Numbered from the stretch's first letter, positions 47,936-62,080 are shown. The stretch: DNA of 64,000 nucleotides from Trogon surrucura (GCA_020746105.1 CM036626.1:14836001-14900000), one strand, 5' to 3'. Numbers and translations are program-made. The notes: generated from the sequence alone by a model not told the origin.

Positions 47936-50900
47936 ATCACAGAAGTGCAGGTGGTTATGTTTGTACGTCATGGACTAGAAAAAAGGCCAAGGCATTCCCA
48001 TATGTGATCCATTAAGTGAAGGCCAACAAGTGACCCTCCTGTTCAACATGGAAGATTTAGTGACTTTGTGCAATGCAGCAAGTTATGACTCTGCCTTCCA
48101 CCTCTGTGTATGAGGTGGAGGCTGGATCCCAGCCTCCCTGCTCTTTCTGTGGGTACTGGTGTTCATTAGGAGATCAGAAGCAAAGTTTTGGGGTTTTTAT
48201 CTTTACTAGTTTTTTTTCTCTGCATATGTTAAGGGAGTTTTCCTCCAGGATTTTCCACCCATTATTCCCATATATATTTGAAATTCATGCCTTCCGGCTT
48301 GAATTTTTACAGTGCCTAAATCAAAATGGCCCCATTATAAACTTACAGTCAGTTTGGTAATATAACAACTTAATAATATTATATAAACACGTTTCTTGCA
48401 AGGAAATTTGTTTTGAGTGAAACCATATGCACATGTTAATGGGGAATATTTGTCACACTTTTGCTTTTCTGCCATATTTGTATTTGTTTGAATACTTATT
48501 AATAGCACCCTTCTGAAACTTCTCTGATGAGAGAATATACAGCAGATGTATTTTTTTTAATGCTGTAACTGGAGTATAATTTTAAATGACTTGAATGTGA
48601 TTCCAAACAGAGCTGAGCAAGAGTGAAATAATATATATTGAGTATATAGCTGTAATTACACTTAGGGACTTTGCTGATGTTAGAGAAAGCACTAGAGCAA
48701 AACTACATCAATAGATAAATTATCATTCTCTGTTTTCTATAAATCAATCCTTAGGGCTTCTTCCCTGTGGAGCTGCTTCTGAGGAACTTTGTACATGGTA
48801 ATCTCTTTCTGAATTTGCATCTTGTTCTTTGGAGAAGTTACAATCCTTATTTGGAGTGCTTCCCACCTTTTTCCTCCAGTAAACCAGTTTAATTCAAAGG
48901 GAATTCTGATGGGTTTGAAGTTTTCTCAATTACCTTCCAACATGACACTGCATTTTCTTTGTCTAGTAAATCATCCGTCTGTCGAAGATCTGCTTGGTGA
49001 GCAATGCTTGCTGGTGCTCGGTGTCTCACGCCTCTGTCTTGAGAGGTTAGCGTGGATGATTGCTGAGCTGTCAGCATGGGCTGTGAAGTTGATGTAAAAA
49101 TCTTTGCTTCACCATCAGATTCCCTTCTGACTAACAGGCAGTGGTGATTGCCGTGTAGGGGTACATGTATGATTATTTTCTGCTATGTGTGGGTTTGCAT
49201 GTGAAAATGTAAGGAGTGTTGTCCCCTGTAAGGTCAACTATCCATAGTCATCTCAAAACTGTGCTTCTGTAAGGAAAGGATTAGCTCAGAGACCATCCAT
49301 TTGAGTCACAGTGTTAGCGTTGGGTTTCTTATGTGCGTTGTGTCACGGGTATCTGTGCTGAAATTCATCTGATGCTTTAATGCCCAGTCTTGAAAGGTCT
49401 TTTTGCACTTCTTCATGGCTAGCCCTCATCGTTTTAGCATGACCAACTGCATCTTCACTCAGCTTTTCCATGTTGTGGTCTGCTCCCTTTCCTGGATAAT
49501 GTGGGAGTCCGCAGGGCTTCTGGGTGGCAGCCCAGCTCCCAAGAGAGCTCTGCCCGTCACCTCCTGCAGGGGTGAGATCCTGCTCTGCTTCGCGTCTTGT
49601 AACCCGATTTTTCCTAAAAGCAAAGACCGTCTATATTATCTTGTAGTGGCTTAATTTTCATATGACTTGCTTTATGGAAGGCGTTTGCCGAAGTTTACGA
49701 ATAGTTATTGAATTTTAGTATATGCAAATGTATAGATCCGACTGATTCTCCCTTGTGCATGCAGCAGATTTGTGAAGCATGATTTCCCTTTATAGAAAAC
49801 GAGAGAATGGACTTCTGTTCTTAATAAAAGGTATTTATATGTTTATTTCTAGATTTAATAGTTTCTTCTCATTTTCCTAACAAAGGTGCCAGGACTACCA
49901 GTCTGTATCAGTAGGATAGCCACTACAATCTTCAAAAAACATGAAAACGAACCTCTCCCTGCGCACTGTTCCAGTCTGTACTGGAGGAATCTTCGTGTCT
50001 GCCTTTAATTGGTATTTGCTGCTTGTGTACAGCAGCTTGGTTTAGACCAAGTTTGCTCGTTGCATGTTTGTCGCTGCACCATCGCAATGTTACATACAAA
50101 CCTATTTTTACAAAATCATTACTGAAGGCCAAAATGTGGCTGCAAGCTTTAAAATATGTTTAGTTTTGCTGGGTTTTAATCTTTTGGATTTTATGCTCTT
50201 GATACCTAGCAGACTTATTTTTACAAATCCTCCTCCTCTGTTTCTTTTTCATCTTGCTTTTACATACAACACTCCTTTCTATTTTATTGTGTAACCAAGT
50301 TGGTGCCCAGATGGAGAGTTTTATGTTCTTAGGTTTTATTGTACAGGTTTGTAACAGCAAGGTCAGTCCATGGGAAGTTCTGTTATTCATAATGAAGGAT
50401 AGGTGGCACTCTTGTTATTTTTGTTTGGTTTCCTGGAATAAATCAGATGTATGTACTCTCTCAGTAAGATTTCTTTTTATAGAGTAAGTGATTTACTGAG
50501 TGTTCTTGAACATTGAAGAGGATTTTATTTTTTTTTAAGTATGAACACGTAATTAATTTGGCTGAGCCTGGGACTGGTTCACAGTACTCTCTAGGAAGAG
50601 AAAATATGTTATTTTTTGTGAAGACCTCAAGAATAAGTGCTCAGCTATATGGCAGTGGCCTATTTTATGTGTAGAATTTCGGGGTTTATATATTTCATTG
50701 TTATTTTATTAGGCAGAGAAGAAAAGCAATGAATCCTTTAGTGTCGTTTTAACTCCAGTTATTAATACCTTTATACTTAGGACTTTCTTGTTAATTTTGT
50801 GTCCAAAGTATGGATCAAAGTTGGCAAGGTAATTGTAGCACAACTGAATGAAATGATATGGCATGTTAGCACCTGCCAAACAGTCAATGAAGCCTTTATT

Positions 50901-53900
50901 TCTTAAACCAGGGGAGTAAATACTTGTTGCCCTAATTCTTTAAATTGACTGTAGAATTGTATAGGTTTGTGAGTTTGAGAATTTTCTCTTACAATCTAAA
51001 AATCCTGAAATATCAAAAAATACTTGCTGGTAGAGGTATGACATGTTAGACATTTTCTGTAGCCTTAAAGGAAAACTTGTTTCAACTGTACTGAATGCTT
51101 TTTCCTTCTCTTACTGGGCATGCCGTAGGACACAGTTACGTGGAGGTATTTTAACCTTGATGCTTGATTACTTCAAATCAAATAAATTCCATTATTACTA
51201 CTGGCTGACAGTTTCATGTGGCTGAGGCAAAGTGATTTGGTGACCTTAGTCTAGTTTCTTTCGGTCCATTCGTCAATCAAGTGACTCTGTTACTGCTTTT
51301 CCCAGAAGAGCACCCCGTGGTTGAAAGGAAAGGGGATAAGTAAAGTTGGAATAAGCAGAGATTAGAAAAGTTTCTGTTCTGCCTCTCTCCAAGGGTATCA
51401 ATCTCTTCTGTGTGGGGATCTAAATACCTCAAAATTTTGTGACATCTGGTTACCATGCGAACCTCTCTGTGATAGGGTCGTGGCTTGTCCAATGCCACAG
51501 ACTCTTCTCAGGGAATTTCTCAACTGAAGCCTTCTGAGAAGAGCCATCCCCATCCCCCAAGTGCTGAGTGTCTTGTGAGGGTACTTGTCCTGTGTGGTTC
51601 TTATAGAAAATTCAACAGGTAACGTGGAAGGAAACGTGAATAATGAAGAATCTCATTATGGACAAAAAAATTGTGTGATTTTCATCGAACATCTAGTAAT
51701 ATAATTAGTATACCTGATCATAGCATAACATACATTGTATTCTTTTGTATATTTCTTCAATGCTTTAATTTTTAGTCCATCACAGTTTAGGCTTTGGACT
51801 TGAGACTGTGCTTTGCTAGTAAGGTATGAACTTAGTTGAAAGAAAATCCTTTCTTGAGAGGTTTTCTCATCTAATTTAGATTTTAGACATCTTCACTTTG
51901 AAGTATTGAGTTAGTACATATTCACTGGGGAAAGAGTGCTTGATTTTAATTTTGATGGCAATTGAATTCTGGAATTAAAAATGAATTGAACAGCTATTTT
52001 GTTTTAATGGATGAAGAAAGATTTTATAACTTGGCAGTTTATTTTACAGGTTGTATTTTTGGTGCCCTCCCATGTAACAGAGGCTCATGTATTACTCATC
52101 CCTTGCTTTTGGTACTGCAAAGTGGGTTTGTTTATTTTATTTTATTTTTTTAAAAAAAAAATCAGTACCCTGAAGTGTTTGAATTGATAAGTCCCAAAAA
52201 AAAATCTATTTTGGGACAGGAAGTTTTCTTGATGACTTGGACAACATTTACTTTTACTTTCTAATGCCAAATCAACTTTCAAGCTATTAGATGCCATTAA
52301 GGCAAAGAATTTTATATGTTTTGTATAATAATGCAAGTCCCAAATGGTGGTAGTTATTGAAGTTAACACTTTTTGCCCAACTGTGGGAGTACTAGCATCT
52401 TTGAGAGGTTCCAATTTTGGTTCTTATTTATGCTTGACATTTAATGTGCTTGACATTCTGATTATTTTACACCTCCCTAATTTCTTTTAGCTCAAGGGAT
52501 AATGACAATATTTTAAACAGTTGTGAAGTGTAGCTGCATGTTTTCAAGCAGGTGCCACACTACAAATGGAAGGAAAAAGTCTGTAAACTGTTTCTAGAAT
52601 CATTATTTTTGTGTTGCCTAACTCAGGGTCAGTCAGAATTTTTCGTCAGCTTGTTCAGCTGTGCAGCCTGGTTATCTGTTTTGTTGTGAGGAAGAGAAAG
52701 CCTTACTAACATTTTATGACCTCTTATTTACCTACATGTGTATCTGTGTATATAGAGATGTATAGAAAATACATAATACTGGAATGTGTGCTTACATTAT
52801 GTCCTTTGTGATCTAGGGATGAGGTATTTTAGATTTCTGAGTAGTTACTATAGCTTTATGTTTTCCCAAAAGCTTGAGTTAAAATGACACTGTGTAAGAA
52901 CATATTCTATGTCAAATTTAATTCATTAAACTAAGCCAATATGTCTATAGCACACATTTACTGCTGGTATGGTAGATCTTAGAAGCAGCTGTCCTGTGTC
53001 TTTATTTATAGATAATTGGTGTATAATATGGGAAATTAAAATACCAGGGGAAAAAAAATGACCTAATTGACTGTATATGTGAAGTCTTTTCCTTTGCAAA
53101 ATAATTTTATTAGCCATCTTTCAGTTGTGTTCCCATGTAAATATGTGGTTCCCTGCAGTCTTGTAAGATTTTAGGCCCTTTCAAAAAAGGTAAAGCCAGT
53201 GTCAGAGAAGGAGGAAATAGAAGGAAAATGGAAGATCAAACTCTTGAGAAAAGTACAGCTGGTGGTCACAATTTCAGCTTATTTCATCTGCTAGAAATTT
53301 TGTGTTGCATTTAACTATTGTAGTTGTGAGTATATCAACTACATGAAGAGTGCTAAAGAAATGTTCAAATAGTTTATTTTATAGTCATGTGGGCACATTT
53401 TAAATACTCACCGAAGTTCTCACAAAACAATTGTCATATCCCAGCAAGGGCTCCTTGAAACAGCACCGACTGAATGTGTTATAGGAATGATTGATTTCTT
53501 AAAATTTTATTTTAATATCTTTATTTTGCAATCTTGCCACCTGGTGGTATACTCTGGCAATAAGAGTTTGGTTAGAAACCTGTTCTGAGAGTTGTATTTT
53601 CTTTGACAGGCAAGATCTTAAGAGCAGGATTTGAGTGGATTATGAGTAGGTTCTTAGTTTTAGTGTGCGAATTCAATGTGTTCTTTCGTCATCGTGCCAG
53701 TGTCCTGTGTTAGGTGCAGTATGAGGTTGTGCATGTCTTTGCATTAAACATATCTGCTTTCCTCCTCACTCTGATTTCTACAGATATGAGGGAAGAGAAA
53801 GTCTAGAAATATTGTGTGGTACTGGAACCCTGAGACATAGCACGTTAATCTTCAAAATTTGAGATAGAGTTTATAAAGGAATAGTGTCCATGTCCTGAAA

Positions 53901-54649
53901 TTCTCAGATAAAATTATGTAGACTAAATTTACCTAAGTTATGGCAAGAACATTTAAAGGACGTTGTTTTCCCTAAAACAAATACTGCAAATCCAAGCAGT
54001 ATGGAACTTAAATGTATTTAGAGAGTTTAAACTTTCATTTGGGCATAAGATGGAGACAATAAAATTGATGATGCAAGACCTGGCATCTTGAAAACAGTGG
54101 CAAGAGGCTGGGGGAAGCTCACCCCTCTATGTTAATCCAAGATGAAGCAGATGTGATGGTCTTACTGGTGTCCGTGTGTGGCCACTCTCATTTATAATAA
54201 ACGATGTTTTCACATAGCGTTCATAGGGCATTAAACAATGCTATTTTCACAAGCTGAGTCCAACGTGAGTAACTGAGGGGTATGATGAACTGATCATTAG
54301 CCGGAACTTTTAAGTCAGAAGTGAATGTTTTCTCTACGAAGATTGCCTCCGGCTGTGCCATATGCTCTTGTTTTACACAAGAGTAACCGAGTAAAATTCA
54401 GTGACTTACGTCAAAAACGGCATCATACTGGAGCACAGTGGTTTCCTTTTAATGCAAAAATGTGAAAACTTTGTTTCTTCTTATCTGTTTCTGGTACAGT
54501 GTTGATGTGTTTGTACATGGAATGCTTGTGTCGAGCAGGATCTCTCTTGCAGAACTGCTGCCTGTGATTTCAGTACACCTTCTTGAGTATCTATTATGAA
54601 ACAAGTTCAAATGTCATTTTTCATGACGACGTAATTCTGTTGACCTGAA

Positions 54650-54900
54650 GGCCTCTCCTCCCTCTCTGTCTGTCCCTCTCACTCTGTCTGTCCGTCTCGT
54701 GCACAGACGCACTAACGTACGCAGCCACACACAAAACCCTCTATGAGCTGCACATTGGGCCCCCCCCAGGAGCCTTCAGCCCGCCCATCATCCTCCACAG
54801 GGCCTCTCCTCTAGAGTCCCATACGGCACAAACCAAACGCTGCTCTGCACTTTCTCTCCTTTGATACGAGGCAGCGCAGCGGACAGCACTGCCAACATGA
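54650..54900. other. C/T-rich, GC-elevated stretch
   Basis: A run of ctctctgtctgtcc-type sequence (54655-54705) is followed by about 200 bases with raised GC and scattered CpG (around 'gaggcagcgcagcggacagc'). It lies 0.6 kb before the possible 5' exon at 55496, so a weak promoter or first exon is conceivable. I see no TATA box. An ATG at 54897 opens a 49-codon plus-strand frame of no recognisable identity. Confidence 0.25.
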
Positions 54901-55495
54901 AGCGCACTGTCCGTTTTGCTGGCCGTCTGCCTTCTCATTCTTATCTGTTTCTTGGCTTCAGGCTTCCCTTTCCCACTTCCAGCCCTTCATCCTCCCACTC
55001 TTGGTTAGCTTTCTGTATTTGTCCTGTTAGTACTGAATATTCATAATGTTGAGTAGCTGTTCTGGAGCAGCTTGAAGTGCTGAAGGTTTAGGCTTCTCTT
55101 CAGAGTGCTAGCTATTTTTAAAGAAGATGGGAATTACAACCAGTTGAAAGTCTTCAAAGGACTGTGTGCATTAAAAATACCATTTATCTACATATATGAG
55201 AGTCCAGAGGACTTACAGCACTGATAAGTGAATTAAAGCAAGAGATTGTTGGGACTAAGTCTCACAGTTCTGAGCTCTTAATATGGATCTTTGGTCACAA
55301 GAGTTAGGACTTCTAAATCAAATTATTTTTCTGCAAAATGTCTGTAACTATTTATGACGCTGGATGTTTGCTCTTGGATTTGTTTCTGCTGTGGGGTATC
55401 CTTTAGATCAATCCTTGTTTGTCCTATTAATTTGCTTAATTCTCTGGGGTTTGTCAACTCTAATTATCTCTTTTCTTTCTTTCAGTTTTGAAGTC

Positions 55496-55587
55496 AAGAT
55501 TGATTAACCAATACAAAAAGACCCAGCTGGTTATGTGACTTCGAACCCCGTTGATGAAGCACTCATTTGTTTTTACGAGACAGCACG
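55496..55587 (+). CDS. Candidate 5' exon of a second unrecognised gene
   Basis: An excellent acceptor (ctcttttctttctttcag) and a reasonable donor (agcacg|gtatgt) enclose 92 nt. All frames are stopped in the first half, as in a 5' UTR. From the ATG at 55554 the frame is open to the donor (MKHSFVFTRQH, ending in phase 1). The ATG context (cgttgATGa) is only fair. The candidate exons further right do not continue this frame, so the exon may be wholly untranslated or its partner may lie outside the window. Confidence 0.3.
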
Positions 55588-58500
55588 GTATGTTTTTTTT
55601 CTTTTTTCTCCCCCAAATTAAAAGTGTTGTAACTTAATAGAAATCCTAGAAAATAGACAATTCCTGCAGAATTAACTTTTACTGATAAATAAGATGTTGG
55701 TTTTGGGCTTAGTGACACCAGCTAAGGAAACAGAAGCGCTCTATTTGCTTTACCATATTACTAATCAGAGATTTCTTTCACGTAAATGAAAGTTCCAGAA
55801 GTAAGTTTAAATGGCTTAACATTTTTTATATATCAGGAGATATACTGTATAAGCTAGAACTCAATAAAATTAAAGTATTAGATACAGATGAAGTGGTGAT
55901 AAACATGCCATCATGATGTATGTGGTACGAATCTTGTATTTTCCATTTCTCTGGAAATGTGCCTTAAGTGTCAAGGCTTCTTCATTTCTGTATTATAGGT
56001 AGTAGGTTATTTTTAATTGTTAAATTTTGGAAGCAGTAATTTTACATAATGTTCCACCTAGCATTGCTTGGATTCCTGCTAGTCTATCAGGTACAGGCAG
56101 CAGCAAGTTATTTCAGGCATTTCTTTAGTTCTAACTGCACTGGAAGTCAGGCATCTTGGATTGGCTGGACTTTACAACCATGTTAAAATGAAGTTGCCAG
56201 CTTACTCTGAATTTATGAAAATTCCATTATCTTTTAAGTGAAAGGAACAAGCTGGCATTTATTCTGGGTTTTCTGTTGAATGGTAAGTGATTCTAGTGAT
56301 TTGTAAGCGGTGATACGATACATGTACAGTCTGTATTTTTAGTTATTACCTCTCTTGTTACTGAATGTTCGGTAACCAAGAAGGGAAAATGAGGTAAAAT
56401 ATTTGAACTGTTACAGAAAAAGGAGGAAATAGCGCTCACTACCTACTAAATTAAGTCTTGGGCTTACAAAGTAGTAGAACCAATAAAAAAATTAAGAAGT
56501 ATTTACTCTTGAATAGACTTCTTTACAGCGAAGTATAAGATTTACTTTTGATTTTTGTGATTACAAGGAGATGTCTGAGCAAATGTGCTTTATGACAGCA
56601 ATAAACATATTCCCAGCATGATGATGGAATTGGTTAGCATCTTACTAGGAAAGAAACTTGCCTTTTTTTTTTTTTCTTTTCTTTTCTTTAGAAGTAAGCG
56701 TAGGAAACAGAAACACAGCAAGAGTACCCTGTTGTTTTGGGTGTCATTTTATGTTCGTAGAACACTCGCTCTCCTATGATGTGCCCAGAAGTAAGGAAAC
56801 TTAAAGCCTCATGTGAAAAACAGAAAACCACAAATGTATAACAACTGCCCTGATAAAAAGGCTTTGCAAGTTTTCTATTAATTGAATTACTCATGCTTTC
56901 CATTGCATTATCTGTAAGTTCATTGTGGCTGCTGTGAAGACTGCACAAACTTGATTTAGATTATTTATTTGTTTTTATGCTGCATGTTAAACAATTAAAG
57001 GCAACTGTTGTGTTATGAAGTTTATAAAAAGCAGTATTTTAAACAAAGTGGCACTTGCACAACTTTAATGTATTCAAAATATTATGTACTGTTATGTGGC
57101 TAGAAATTATGTGAGGATTTGCTCTGTTTTGTCACTGATAATTTCCAGATGAATTTCCACTGCAGTAATAAGTGTACTCATAGTTCTCACCTACAGGTAA
57201 ATGTTTGATGGGCTCTTTTAACTAAGACTAATCTAATTTATATCAAAATGTTCTACATAATGCTTGTATTTTTTTTCAGTACAGAGCAGAATGAAAACAG
57301 GGTTGTAATGACTAAGTGGGCAGCTGTTACATCGCGTTATTGCAGTGTGTTAGGCATTACATCTTACTGATGTCATTCTTTGCAGTAGTTTGGCACTGTT
57401 GCTTTAATCAAGGTTTTAGTAGGTGCAGTAAGCTGTGCAGAGCAAGTATCGTGTTTGTCTTAAAATACTAGAGATTCAAGCTTCATTTTTTTCAAAAACT
57501 CTTAAACAAATAGTCTATAATCTATTTGTTAGACATTTAAATATCTGTGAGAGACTGAAAAGCTAGGACAGACTTACTGGAAAGGGAACTTTGAGTAATT
57601 CAGCTATTAAAAAAAAAAAAGTCTCCCCAAAGTTTTTGTAGTTTTTTTTCAAAGAAATAAGAAGAGTTTGAAATACAGTCATTTTCTCTGTTTCTTAATA
57701 TGAGACATAATAGTTTTAATTTCTGTTGTGGGAGGCAAGCAGCCAGGCACAATCACACAATTTAGCATGCTTGTAAAAATAAAAAATTGTAAAACCCCCA
57801 AACAAACTTTCCTAAAGAACACTCTGCCTTTAGTATCAAATACTGCTCTAGAAAAATTTAAGAGGCTGAGGGGCTAACTATACCTGGATTTTGCTGTTGC
57901 TTAACTTGCCTCCCAAGCGGGAACTGAGTTGCATTTACACCAGACAGTGCTCGTTTCCACTGATGAACACAAGGCAGCTGTGCCAGTTAGATCTTAGCAG
58001 GAGCTGTAGGTACCGTGGAACGGGAGGTGACACTGCTTGGATTGGGGCCAGGAGTGCATGAGGATTATTTCTTCACAAAGGTACCTGTGGCTGTTGTCCT
58101 CTCCTAAAGATATTCCCACATGAAATCCTTCATGGTTTTGCTTTGTCATTCTTGTGATTTATCTAAATTATTGAGGAAGATACTTTGGGACGTTATGTGA
58201 TTTATGTGCTACTTGAAAATGCAGTGTTGGTAGTAACTGGGAATGAAGAGGCTGAAGAAATGGCTTGAGCTTTAGCACCAGATGCAGCTCTGTCTGCATT
58301 TCGCTGTCTCACCCGTAAATGCAGGGCACTAGTGCTGCCGCTGAGATTTTGGCTTTTCGAATAGCGAGGATGACCTTTGGCAAACTGTGCTTTTGTAACT
58401 TCCTCCATCTCTGTAGGAGGAAAGTCGCGGTAACAGCTTCACTGCAGTTCTCAGCACAGCTGTGGTGGGCACAAGTTATACATCAGCCCACCCCAAATGG

Positions 58501-59093
58501 TTGCGTAATGTCAACAAGGTTTGTTCTATAGGTCTGATGTCAGAGACAGTCCTATCCATCTGTTTCTGTGTTATTTTTCCTGGGATTGTCCTCTGTGTTT
58601 TGAAGGGGAAGAGGAGTATGTTCCTTTTTTTTTTTCCCACTTGTGAGACATAAACATGATGTTACTCTTTCAGAAAAGTTGTGCAGGAGTACATCTGTAC
58701 CCATAATTACCTGTAATATTTTTTTTTGCACAACTAAATTAAAAATAGAAATATCCGTGAATATATCTGCAACTTTCCTCTTTGAAAATCAAACTTCCTT
58801 TAATCAAATAATCTTTTCCTAATACCTGTAGTGACATTTTATAATCATACAATCATACAGTTACTACTTAATTTCAATTTTATGTTAAGAGATTAGCAAT
58901 GGTGATACTGTGGCATAACTATATTCAGTGAGAGAGTAACAGTAAACAGTATCTAGCTCTTGCATAGGACTTCTCATCAGTAAATCCTGAATTACATTAG
59001 AAAACCTAGGTATTGTTACCTCTGTTTTATAGCTGATGAAAGCTGTAGCCCTGAGATTATCCAGCATGTGTGAGCCAGCCTGTTTTCATGTAT
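55588..59093. other. Probable intron, no repeats recognised
   Basis: AT-rich unique sequence. The small splice-bounded segment at 57149-57196 is listed separately. A 'tcatacaatcatacag' string at about 58847 resembles a CR1 tip but has no CR1 body attached. Confidence 0.4.
57149..57196 (+). CDS. Weak candidate 48-nt exon
   Basis: The segment lies between 'tgataatttccag' and the good donor 'ctacag|gtaaat'. The frame is open throughout and starts with ATG at the acceptor border (MNFHCSNKCTHSSHLQ). It is phase 0 on both sides, as is the start of the open frame at 63342. The peptide has Cys/His spacing, but it is too short to claim a zinc-binding motif. The acceptor tract is only moderate, so chance is a serious alternative. 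Confidence 0.17.
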
Positions 59094-59790
59094 TCATAGA
59101 ATCATAGAATGTTAGGGATTGGAAGGGACCTCGAAAGATCATCAAGTCCAATCCCCCTGCCAGAGCAGGAATGCCTAGACTATGCCACACAGGAACGTGT
59201 CCAGGCAGGTCTTGAATGTCTCCAGAGAAGGAGACTCCACAGCCTCTCTGGGCAGCCTGTTCCAGGGCTCCGTCACCCTCACTGAGAAGAAGTTTCTTCT
59301 CGAGTTTAAGCGGAACCTCTTATGTTCCAGTTTCAGCCCATTACCCCTTGTCCTATCAGTGGTTGTCACCGAGAAGAGCCTGGCTCCATCCTCGTGACAC
59401 TCCCCCTTGATATATTTGTAAACATTAATGAGGTCACCCCTCAGCCTCCTCTTCTCCAAACTAAAGAGCCCCAGCTCCCTCAGTCTTTTCTCATAAGGGA
59501 GATGCTCCACTCCCTTAATCATCCTAGTTGCCCTGTGCTGGACTCTCTCCAGCAGTTCCCTGTCTTTCTTGAACTGAGGGGCCCAGAACTGGACACAGTA
59601 TTCCAGATGGGGTCTCACCAGGGCAGAGTAGAGGGGAAGGAGAACCTCTCTCGACCTACTAACCACCCCCCTTCTAACACACCCCAGGATGCCATTGGCC
59701 TTCCTGGCCACAAGGGCACAGTGCTGGCTCATGGTCATCCTGCTGTCCACCAAGACTCCCAGGTCCCTTTCCCCTACACTACTTCTGTTG
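59094..59790 (-). mobile_element. CR1 LINE, 5'-truncated, minus strand, young-looking
   Basis: The element begins with the complement of a perfect CR1 3' terminus (tcatagaatcatagaatg), then 'ggaagggacctcgaaagatc' and the 3' UTR. The end of the reverse-transcriptase frame follows, and the element breaks off near 59790. About 700 bases are present. It matches the usual bird CR1 very well and keeps an open frame throughout its coding part, so it is the most recent CR1 insertion in the window. The 5' truncation is typical of LINE copies. No clear target-site duplication is visible, as is usual for CR1. Confidence 0.96.
59175..59785 (-). pseudogene. CR1 reverse transcriptase, C-terminal fragment (still open)
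   Basis: In the LINE copy above, the minus-strand frame from about 59785 to the stop at 59175 is uninterrupted for about 200 codons. Hallmarks in order are [93 protein letters not shown] and [15 protein letters not shown], near the stop. This is the region after the polymerase core (thumb and C-terminal tail). The endonuclease and the catalytic YADD part are absent because of the 5' truncation. It therefore cannot act alone and is not a host gene. The upstream continuation of the frame to 59843 is flanking DNA. Confidence 0.93.
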
Positions 59791-62080
59791 ACTAAACAGT
59801 ATGACTTTGATGAGCAATATATTAAAATGCAATATGGAAACAAAAAAGCGGAAAAAAGTTAGTGGTATTTTAATAGAATAAAATGAAGGTGTTTGTTGGT
59901 ATTTTTAACAGAAATAATTGAATGTATTTCTACTGAATTCTATGTTGTATCTGCAGTTCAAATCATTCAATGAATTTGAACTTACTAAACATGAAGTTAA
60001 TATATATTATCAGTTTGTTTTTATTATTGGCTGTTGCCCTGGGGTTTAAATATTTGTCATCTGTCTTGGTGTGAACTAGCTGTTGAAAAATCACAAAAAA
60101 CCATCAGTGTAAGTAGCTGGTTTGCCTTTCTGTACTGTATGCAGGCCATTTTTGTCTGATAAGTGCAGTGGGTGTGTGCTCTAGATGGTTTTAAGAAGTT
60201 GGGTAAGATTAGGAAGAGGGAGTAATCGGGTGAGACTTCAGTAAATGCTCAAGTGACTGGAGAAAATGGGACTGATTGCTCAGTAGGTGTCATTACAGAG
60301 TTTGAATATAAGTGACAGCCTGGCCTTAATCTCGTGATTTGACTTCTGTGCAGTTCTGTGAGCTGGGCAGTGTAGTTCCTGGTGTATCAGGGGAATAAAT
60401 TTTTTATAGATTAGGACACAAATGAACTATTTTAATTTTTTTTAATCACATTTTAATACTATAATACTGATTTTTTTTTTCCCCTTCATTATTACTTTTG
60501 ATATACTTTTCTCACTTAATAGTATTCTGGAAATGATGAATATTATTTTAACTTTATAGCCATAATTGGAATTCATTTTTGTAAATAATTTCTGATTGTT
60601 TTGTAAAGAATGTATTTTAGTTTTGCATGTTGGGAATAATTCTGCATTTGTCTGTCTTCTATAGCGGACTTATTTCACTGTCACCAGGGTAGATGCTTTG
60701 AAGATTGGCGTTTGACCAAAATTAAATGGTTAATTCTGTGCCTTAAGAGACCTTTGTCCAGTGGCCGTGCTCACTGAGAGAAAGCATTTCTTAGAACTTC
60801 TGTGCTGGCTACCTCTGTCTGACATGACAGGAGCTTCTGGCAGGTGCTGCTTTCCTTCTCTGAGTAAAAATAACATGCTCCAGAGAGTAGCTGCAAATTT
60901 GTGTTCACTCGAAACAGTCCTCGATAATACCAATAAGCTGCGTGCAATCAATTAGAGGCGCCCTCCGCAAACGGGAAATTCGTGTCTGCCAGTTGTTGGT
61001 TTAGGTTTTTGTTCTTGGCAGGCTCTTTTACTGTACAGATCTTGTAGGTGTGTTACTGGATTTTTATTGGCTTCTGTCTCTTCCTACAGTTGTCGCAGCC
61101 CAGATTAATGTTTTTCTGCTGGTTTCTGCTAATACGGAGCATACAAATGTATTTTCTTAATGTGACACCACAGAGTGCTGAGTACTATTCAAATGCTAAT
61201 ACCTAGAAACTAAATCTCTCAAAGGAGATGTGTTAACATTTGTCTTTATTCATTATTTTTCAAAGGCTACGTGCCAAATCTTGCTTGACACCTACATCAT
61301 ACTGCATTGTACAAATTTACCCCTTAGAGTCAGAGAGCAGCGTTTACTATTTACATGGGTTAAGTCTTTTGAGCCCATGGAGTAGTGAAGGTTTCCCTTC
61401 ATGACCACACTTGAGCCTGCTTTGCTGATTCCTTCAATTTTTCCCTGATTCCTATGTTAAATTTCCCTTTTTCAGGAAGAAACTGTGAACTGAATATACC
61501 CAGCAGAAATTGAATTGGTTTTTTTTCCAGCTGATTTTGCTTTACCACTTTCCTGCATGCTGGAAAGTCTCCTCAGTTGCTTTGGTGCTCTTCTCCCTGC
61601 TTTTTCAGTTTGCCCTGCAAGCATAGCTCCTTGTTGAGATCAAGCTTAGTTCTTTTTAGACAAAATACTAGTTCCTTTTCTTCCTTGTTATTATTAGAAT
61701 GTATATTTTGCTCATGGATCTCGTGGAACTGCTTTAAATTTTAAGTCTGTGTTCTGCCTGCTGTTAAAGAGTTCCATCGACTCCAGTGCGCCGTGTGCTG
61801 CTACACCAGCACCGTCGGGAAATGTCTCTGTTTGCTTTCAGTTTGATGTTCCAGTCGTCTTCTCTTGCAATCCTGTCTGGGTTTCCCCTGGAGTTTATCT
61901 AAGCCAGTAATATTAATACCTTTTGTGGTGTTTGGGTATGTGGTACTTGGCAGCTTTTGCAGAGGTGTGTCATCTATTTGTCGCTGATCCAAGATGAGAC
62001 CTCTAGCCACCCTCCCCTGCTCATCCTGGCACCTCACGTCTTTGTTCCTTACTTGTCTCTCTAGTATTCCGAGATACCAG

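Larger units (their letters stand above)
43761..55495. other. Intergenic DNA, no convincing gene
   Basis: About 11.7 kb. It contains a small splice-bounded non-coding segment (45322-45371, listed separately), a 133-codon open frame at 45815-46216 that I judge accidental, and a T/G tract at 47889-47935. A C/T-rich, GC-elevated stretch lies at 54650-54900. No transposon other than the flanking CR1 copies is recognisable. Confidence 0.42.

Noticed and set aside
58843-58865. String 'aatcatacaatcatacag' resembling a CR1 3' tip
   Set aside because: No CR1 body follows on either side, and about 20 bases of AT-rich similarity is not enough.
59790-59843. Upstream extension of the CR1 frame to an ATG at 59843
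   Set aside because: The CR1 similarity stops near 59790. The extra residues are encoded by flanking DNA and are not part of the element or of a gene.
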